36,503 nucleotides of DNA from the NCBI RefSeq assembly GCF_020532805.1, contig NZ_MQTQ01000094.1, positions 20,795 through 57,297 on the forward strand, in the 5' to 3' direction. Source of the stretch: Arthrobacter sp. SO5. GTDB taxonomy: Bacteria; Actinomycetota; Actinomycetes; Actinomycetales; Micrococcaceae. This document shows, in pieces, positions 32,034 to 36,503 of the stretch. The number at the start of each line of letters is the position of its first letter. Positions within the stretch are counted from its first letter, which is position 1. Both the position numbers and the translations under genes were made by a program. The notes beneath the pieces were generated by a model. It made no database searches. It worked only from the letters and a program-made list of their open reading frames with translations, and was not told where the DNA came from.

Positions 32034-33467
32034 GTGACTGAACTCTCTGCGCCTTCGGCCTCCTCCCTGAACAGTTCCCTGAGCGGCCCGCCCCTGGCGG
32101 GTTCCGCGCTCACCAGCACCGCCCAGAGCGGTGCCGCCAACTACCCCGGCCTGGACCACTGGCGGGAGCTGCCTGTCTCCCAGCAGCCGAGCTGGTCGGA
32201 CAAGGCAGTCTTCGACGCTTCCGTCAGGGAGCTCTCCGTCCTCCCGCCGCTCGTGTTCGCCGGTGAAGTCGACATCCTCCGGGACCGCCTCGCGGCTGCG
32301 GCGCAGGGCAAGGCGTTCCTGCTCCAGGGCGGTGACTGCGCGGAGACCTTCGAGGCCGCCACGGCGGACAGAATCAGCGCCCGTGTCCGCACGATCCTCC
32401 AGATGGCCGTGGTCCTCACCTACGGTGCCGCCATGCCGGTGATCAAGATGGGCCGCATGGCGGGCCAGTTCGCGAAACCGCGCTCGTCCAATGACGAAAC
32501 CCGGGAAGGCGTCACGCTCCCGGCGTACCGCGGCGACATCGTCAACGGCTATGACTTCACCCCCGAGTCCCGCGCGCACGACGCCAGCCGGATGCTCAAG
32601 GCCTACCACACCTCTGCGTCGACCCTGAACCTGATCCGCGCCTTCACCCAGGGCGGTTTCGCGGACCTGCGCCTCGTACACCAGTGGAACAAGGGTTTCA
32701 CCGAAAACCCGGCGCACGCCCGCTACGAGTCGATGGCCCGGGACATCGACCGCGCCATCAAATTCATGGCTTCCTGCGGCGCGGACTTCGAGGCGCTCAA
32801 GCGGGTGGAGTTCTACGCCAGCCACGAAGCCCTGCTGCTGGACTACGAACGCGCCCTGACGCGCATCGATTCACGCACCGGCTTCCCCTATGACACCTCC
32901 GCGCACTTCCTCTGGATCGGGGAGCGCACCCGCGAACTGGACCACGCGCACGTCGATTTCCTCTCCCGCGTACGCAATCCCATCGGCGTTAAGCTGGGCC
33001 CGTCCACGAGCGGCGACGACGCCCTGCGCCTGATCGACACGCTTGACCCGGACCGCGAGCCCGGCCGCCTGACCTTCATCACCCGGATGGGGGCACGGAA
33101 CATCCGGGAGAAGCTTCCCGCACTCGTGGAGCGCGTCACCGCCTCCGGCGCGCAGGTCCTGTGGGTCACCGACCCCATGCACGGCAACACGGTCACGTCC
33201 CCCAACGGCTACAAGACGCGGAACTTCGACGACGTCATCGACGAGGTGCGCGGCTTCTTCGAAGTCCACCACGGCCTCGGCACCGTCCCCGGCGGACTGC
33301 ACGTGGAGATGACGGGCGACGACGTGGCCGAGTGCCTCGGCGGTGCCGATCCGGTGGATCAGGAATCCTTCCTGGACCGCTACGAATCGGTCTGCGATCC
33401 GCGGCTGAACCACATGCAGTCCCTCGAGATGGCGTTCCTGGTGGCCGGGGCGCTCTCCAAGCGCTGA
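32034..33467 (+). CDS. aroG: 3-deoxy-7-phosphoheptulonate synthase, class II
   Basis: Predicted 477-residue enzyme joining phosphoenolpyruvate and erythrose 4-phosphate, the entry step of the shikimate pathway. Class II features are the WRELPVSQQPSW start, LLQGGDCAETFE with the metal ligand Cys102, GRMAGQFAKPRSSNDE, VEFYASHEALLLDYE, KLGPSTSGDDA, VTDPMHGNT and HVEMTGDDVAECLGG. It has no similarity to class I (AroF/G/H of E. coli). The N-terminal 40 residues are Ser/Ala-rich and variable. In M. tuberculosis the enzyme is allosterically inhibited by aromatic amino acids. It is convergent with the kinase gene (38 bp between stops), the same arrangement as aroG and pknL in mycobacteria. Confidence 0.97.
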   Translation: MTELSAPSASSLNSSLSGPPLAGSALTSTAQSGAANYPGLDHWRELPVSQQPSWSDKAVFDASVRELSVLPPLVFAGEVDILRDRLAAAAQGKAFLLQGGDCAETFEAATADRISARVRTILQMAVVLTYGAAMPVIKMGRMAGQFAKPRSSNDETREGVTLPAYRGDIVNGYDFTPESRAHDASRMLKAYHTSASTLNLIRAFTQGGFADLRLVHQWNKGFTENPAHARYESMARDIDRAIKFMASCGADFEALKRVEFYASHEALLLDYERALTRIDSRTGFPYDTSAHFLWIGERTRELDHAHVDFLSRVRNPIGVKLGPSTSGDDALRLIDTLDPDREPGRLTFITRMGARNIREKLPALVERVTASGAQVLWVTDPMHGNTVTSPNGYKTRNFDDVIDEVRGFFEVHHGLGTVPGGLHVEMTGDDVAECLGGADPVDQESFLDRYESVCDPRLNHMQSLEMAFLVAGALSKR

Positions 33468-33505
33468 GCCGCGGCTGGCGACTGCCAGCACCCAGGGCAC
33501 CAGCG

Positions 33506-35650
33506 CTAGACGACCGTCAAAGTGACGAGGGATCCTTCGGGGGCCTTGGTCTTCACCGGATCCTGGTCCCGCACGGTGCCGAAGAAGCCGCCGAGGATGT
33601 TGTTCACACGGACTTCGAAGCCCAGCTGCTCGAGGGCCTTGCGGGCCTCGGCCACCTGCTTGCCGATGAAGTTCGGCACCTCGACGAGCTTCGGGCCCTT
33701 GGAAATGGTCAGAGTCACGGATCCGCCCCTGGTGAGGTTGCCGCCCGCCGGATCCTGCGCCACGACGGCACCCTTGGGGACCTTGCGGTCGTTCACGGGT
33801 TCCGGCGAGACCACTGCCGTGAGCCCGGCCGCCTCGAGCGCCTTCACCGCGGCGCCCTGTTCCTGCCCGCGCACATCCGGCACCGGGATGGGCTGCGGGC
33901 CCTTGGACACGGTGAGGTTCACCGGCGTGCCGTGTCGGGCAGGGTTGCCGCTGCGCGGGGCCTGCGCGAGGACCTTGCCGGCAGCCGCTGATTCGTTAAA
34001 CGTCTCGGTGATCTGTCCCAGGGCCATTCCCGCGCCGTTGAGGGCCGTCTTGGCCTCGTCCAGGGTCCTTCCGGTCAGCTCCGGCAGCGCGAAGAGTTCG
34101 GGTCCCTTGGAGACGGCGAGGGAGACCGGCTGGAATTTCCGGATCACCTGGCCGGCCGACGGCTCCGAGCCGACCACCAGGCCGGGCGAAACGGCGTCGT
34201 CGAACACGTCCTTGGTGGTCGACTGGAAACCTCCGGTCCGCAACAGTTGCTGGGCCTCGCCGACGCTCTTGTTGGCAAGGTCCGGGATGGTACCGGGGGA
34301 ACCGGGGCCCATGCCGAAGAACCAGCCGGCTCCGGCTGCCAGCAGGGCGGCAATGACCAGCAGGAAAATCCACAGCAGGCCCCTGCGTCGCGGGTTTCCC
34401 TCACGCAGGCTCCGGACCGGGGTGGCCGCGGCACGCGCACGCGCCTTCTCCTCGTCGCGGCCCTGCCGGCGCTGCACGCGTTTACTCCCTGCCGGCGGTG
34501 CGCCGCCGCCCTCAAACCCGGCTTCGTCCCGGTAGGCGTCCGGGTCCGGATACGGCGCCTCTTCCGGGGCGGACAGGGGGCCGTAGGCGGGGCGGCGCGG
34601 CGCGGCGGACATGACGGTAGTGGGGTTGCTGCCCCGGGCGATGATCTCGGTGGGCTGCTGGATGCCGCCTATCACCTCGGTCCTGGAGCCGGCCCCGGTT
34701 GCGCCAGCCCGTGGCTGCGGGGCGTCCCGGCCGGGAAGGGCGGGCAGTGCGGCGGCCGGGAGGTCCGGGCGGCGCGCGGCCGGCGGCTGGAGGTCGAGTT
34801 CGGCGTCGCTGAGGTTGGTGCGGATGTGGCGCAGCTCTGAGAGCAGCGCGTTCCCGTCGACGGGACGCTTGTCAGGGTCGTTGGCAGTGCACCACTGCAC
34901 CAGCTCGTCGAGCTCCCCGGCGAGCCCCGGGACCAGCGCTGAAGGGGCGCCGACGGTGGAGTTGACGTGCTGGTAGGCCACCTGGATGGGGACGTCGCCG
35001 TCGAACGGCTGGCGGCCGGTCATCATCTCATAGAGCATGATCCCCACCGAATAAATGTCGCTGCGGGCATCGGCCTGCCTGCCCAGGACAAGTTCGGGGG
35101 AGAGGTAGGCGACGGTTCCGATCAGGGCCCCGGTGCTGGTCGACGCCGAGACGGCGCGGGCCAGTCCAAAGTCACCGACCTTGATCCGCCCGTCGTCGGC
35201 GATGAGCACGTTTTCGGGTTTGATGTCGCGGTGGATCAGTCCGGCGGCGTGGGCGGCGCCGAGTCCTTCGACGACGGGGTCGATCAGGGCCAGGGCAAGG
35301 CGGGGCGAGAGGGCGCCCTTGTCCTTGATGACGTCCCGCAGGGTGTGGCCCTTGATGTACTCCATCACGAGGTAGGCGATCCGGCCGTCTTCGCCCTGGT
35401 CCAGGACACCCACCACGTGCGGGTGCGAGAGCCTCGCGGCCGCCTTGGCTTCCCGGCCCAGCCGGTCCAGGAACTGGGGGTCGCCGGCCATGTGCGGGTG
35501 GAGCACCTTCAGCGCCACATCACGCTCCAGCCGCTGGTCGGTGGCCACGTACACGGTGGACATCCCGCCGCTGGCCAGCCGGGAGCGAATCAGGTAGCGG
35601 TCATCCACCAGCGTGCCTGCGAGAGGGTCCGACGTGTAATGCTGCACCAT
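33506..35650 (-). CDS. pknL: PASTA-domain Ser/Thr protein kinase (PknB/StkP type, in the pknL position)
   Basis: Predicted 714-residue membrane kinase. The kinase domain (about 18-275) has the glycine loop LASGGMSTVY, Lys48 (VALKVL), Glu68, catalytic Asp142 (HRDIKPENVL), DFG at 160-162 and activation-loop threonines 171, 173 and 179 before TVAYLSPE. A Pro/Ala-rich juxtamembrane segment leads to one transmembrane helix (LLWIFLLVIAALLAAGAGWFFG, roughly 415-440). Four PASTA domains of about 65 residues each follow outside and would bind peptidoglycan fragments. The ATG has AGGAT 6 nt upstream. Synteny with aroG and plsC suggests pknL; mycobacterial PknL lacks PASTA domains but corynebacterial PknL has them. 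By sequence alone PknB is equally fitting. Targets could include GarA at 18362. Confidence 0.93.
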   Translation of the reverse strand: MVQHYTSDPLAGTLVDDRYLIRSRLASGGMSTVYVATDQRLERDVALKVLHPHMAGDPQFLDRLGREAKAAARLSHPHVVGVLDQGEDGRIAYLVMEYIKGHTLRDVIKDKGALSPRLALALIDPVVEGLGAAHAAGLIHRDIKPENVLIADDGRIKVGDFGLARAVSASTSTGALIGTVAYLSPELVLGRQADARSDIYSVGIMLYEMMTGRQPFDGDVPIQVAYQHVNSTVGAPSALVPGLAGELDELVQWCTANDPDKRPVDGNALLSELRHIRTNLSDAELDLQPPAARRPDLPAAALPALPGRDAPQPRAGATGAGSRTEVIGGIQQPTEIIARGSNPTTVMSAAPRRPAYGPLSAPEEAPYPDPDAYRDEAGFEGGGAPPAGSKRVQRRQGRDEEKARARAAATPVRSLREGNPRRRGLLWIFLLVIAALLAAGAGWFFGMGPGSPGTIPDLANKSVGEAQQLLRTGGFQSTTKDVFDDAVSPGLVVGSEPSAGQVIRKFQPVSLAVSKGPELFALPELTGRTLDEAKTALNGAGMALGQITETFNESAAAGKVLAQAPRSGNPARHGTPVNLTVSKGPQPIPVPDVRGQEQGAAVKALEAAGLTAVVSPEPVNDRKVPKGAVVAQDPAGGNLTRGGSVTLTISKGPKLVEVPNFIGKQVAEARKALEQLGFEVRVNNILGGFFGTVRDQDPVKTKAPEGSLVTLTVV

Positions 35651-35673
35651 ATGATCCTAATCGCTGCACGGAA

Positions 35674-35706
35674 ACGGGTCCGGACCACCATGTGATCCGG
35701 ACCCGT
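35674..35706 (-). terminator. Terminator after the LysM/transglycosylase gene
   Basis: ACGGGTCCGGA (35674-35684) pairs perfectly with TCCGGACCCGT (35696-35706); the 11-nt loop can add a CAC/GTG pairing. On the minus strand it is followed by TTTC. It lies 65 bp after the stop at 35771 and before the kinase start. Confidence 0.7.
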
Positions 35707-35770
35707 ATCGTTATGCGCTCTCCTCGCGTGACGGCGCGCCGCCGCGCCTCGGCCTGCGGGGTCTTGAGCC

Positions 35771-36503
35771 TTAGCTGAAGTTCTTCTGGTTCGCCTTGAT
35801 GGAGGCGACGTAACGCTTGGTGTCCTCGTACATGCCGTATTTGCTGACCGAGTACTGGCCCTGGTAGTAGCCCGCGATGGCATTGTCCAGGTCCGGGCTG
35901 GTACGGACCAGCTGGCGGATGATGGCGACGCCGGCCGTGGCGTTGTCATACGGGTCCAGCAGGTTGAGCTTGCGGCCCACGAGGTCCGAGGCCCACTGGC
36001 CGGAGGACGGGATGACCTGCATGGTGCCGATGGCGTTGGCAGGGGAGACCGAGCGGTGGTTGAAGCTGGATTCCTGGAAAGCGAAGGCCATTGCCAGCGA
36101 CGGATCAACGCCCATCTTCCGCGCGGTGTCGGCGACGATGGACTTCATCTGCTCGCGGCTGGGTACCGGTGAGGCGTTCAGCAGGGCCTTGTTCTCGTTG
36201 GCGGAGCTGACCACGGCCGCCGGATAGCTGAAGCCGAGGAAGGTGCTGGGCACCAGCGGCGTCACTGTCGCGGAAGGCTGGCTGGAGGCCGGGGCGATGG
36301 ACGCGCCCGGGATGACGAGCTTCTGGCCGGGGTAGATCATGCTGCTCATCGTCAGCCGGTTGGCGGAGAGGACGTCCGAGAGCTTGACGCCGTTGCGGGC
36401 CGCGATCCCGGAGAGGGTGTCACCGGACTTGATCGTGTACGAGCCCGAGGCGGGCGCCGGTGCTGCAGGGGTGGAGGCAGGTGCCACCGGGGCGGGGCCG
36501 GCG
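35771..36503 (-). CDS. LysM and lytic transglycosylase (SLT) domain protein, partial
   Basis: The reading frame is open to the right edge, so the N-terminus (with an expected signal peptide and perhaps another LysM) is missing; 244 codons are visible. A Pro/Ala-rich linker is followed by a LysM domain (SYTIKSGDTLSGIAARNGV to YPGQKLVIPG), a spacer, then an SLT fold: DPSLAMAFAFQESSFNHRSV with the catalytic Glu in FQESSF, SPANAIGTMQVIPSSG, LLDPYDNATAGVAII and AIAGYYQGQYSV. It would bind and cleave peptidoglycan outside the membrane. It is upstream of the PASTA kinase on the same strand, but a terminator lies between, so co-transcription would be limited. The link between a cell-wall hydrolase and a muropeptide-sensing kinase is suggestive only. 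Confidence 0.9.
   Translation of the reverse strand, partial: AGPAPVAPASTPAAPAPASGSYTIKSGDTLSGIAARNGVKLSDVLSANRLTMSSMIYPGQKLVIPGASIAPASSQPSATVTPLVPSTFLGFSYPAAVVSSANENKALLNASPVPSREQMKSIVADTARKMGVDPSLAMAFAFQESSFNHRSVSPANAIGTMQVIPSSGQWASDLVGRKLNLLDPYDNATAGVAIIRQLVRTSPDLDNAIAGYYQGQYSVSKYGMYEDTKRYVASIKANQKNFS

Overview
The window is a continuous stretch of high-GC actinobacterial chromosome. Gene content and order point to the Micrococcaceae, most likely an Arthrobacter or Pseudarthrobacter type. Supporting signs are the gcvH-garA-ftsR-nuclease-merR block, the parA-scpA-scpB-pseudouridine synthase-tyrA-cmk-plsC-der block, a class II DAHP synthase beside a PASTA kinase, frequent GTG starts and 1-8 nt gene overlaps. 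I see no phage, insertion sequence, CRISPR array, rRNA or toxin-antitoxin pair. The genus is inferred from content and order, not from a search.

Left part (1-8264), catabolism and uptake. A partial GntR regulator diverges from a propionyl-CoA synthetase gene (prpE); two TGTATACA operators lie between them. A compact minus-strand module follows: a sulfite-oxidase-fold molybdoenzyme, a FAD/NAD(P) reductase and a small zinc-ribbon protein. Next is a CitA/DcuS-type two-component system divergent from the C4-dicarboxylate carrier dctA, with a perfect 16-bp CRP-like palindrome between them.

Centre-left (8447-16505), a plus-strand housekeeping run. It holds ParA, condensin subunits ScpA and ScpB, a pseudouridine synthase with a long repetitive N-terminus, prephenate dehydrogenase, cytidylate kinase, an acyltransferase and the Der GTPase. 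Genes are nearly all overlapping or a few bases apart. A tRNA-Pro(GGG) and a convergent Fpg/Nei glycosylase close the section.

Centre (17836-25767). GcvH, the FHA regulator GarA, FtsR, a bifunctional nuclease and a second MerR protein form one block. The last gene has a good promoter, a tandem hexamer array upstream and a leader of about 160 nt. An orphan ParA-type ATPase converges on it, followed by full-length pyruvate carboxylase, a terminator and a large REP-like palindrome.

Right part (25784-36503), lipid, glucose and cell-wall genes: FadD-type acyl-CoA ligase, ROK glucokinase, a three-gene operon (two tandem esterase paralogues and a small membrane protein), a second PlsC-type acyltransferase, class II DAHP synthase, a PASTA Ser/Thr kinase, and the C-terminal part of a LysM/transglycosylase protein.

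A shared theme is control of carbon flow around the TCA cycle: dicarboxylate uptake (dctA), anaplerosis (pyc), propionate activation (prpE), glucose phosphorylation, and the GarA switch with a possible upstream kinase in the same window. Most of the window is ordinary core genome. The least understood parts are the three-gene molybdoenzyme module (2426-4111) and the regulatory region before the second MerR gene (20097-20352).
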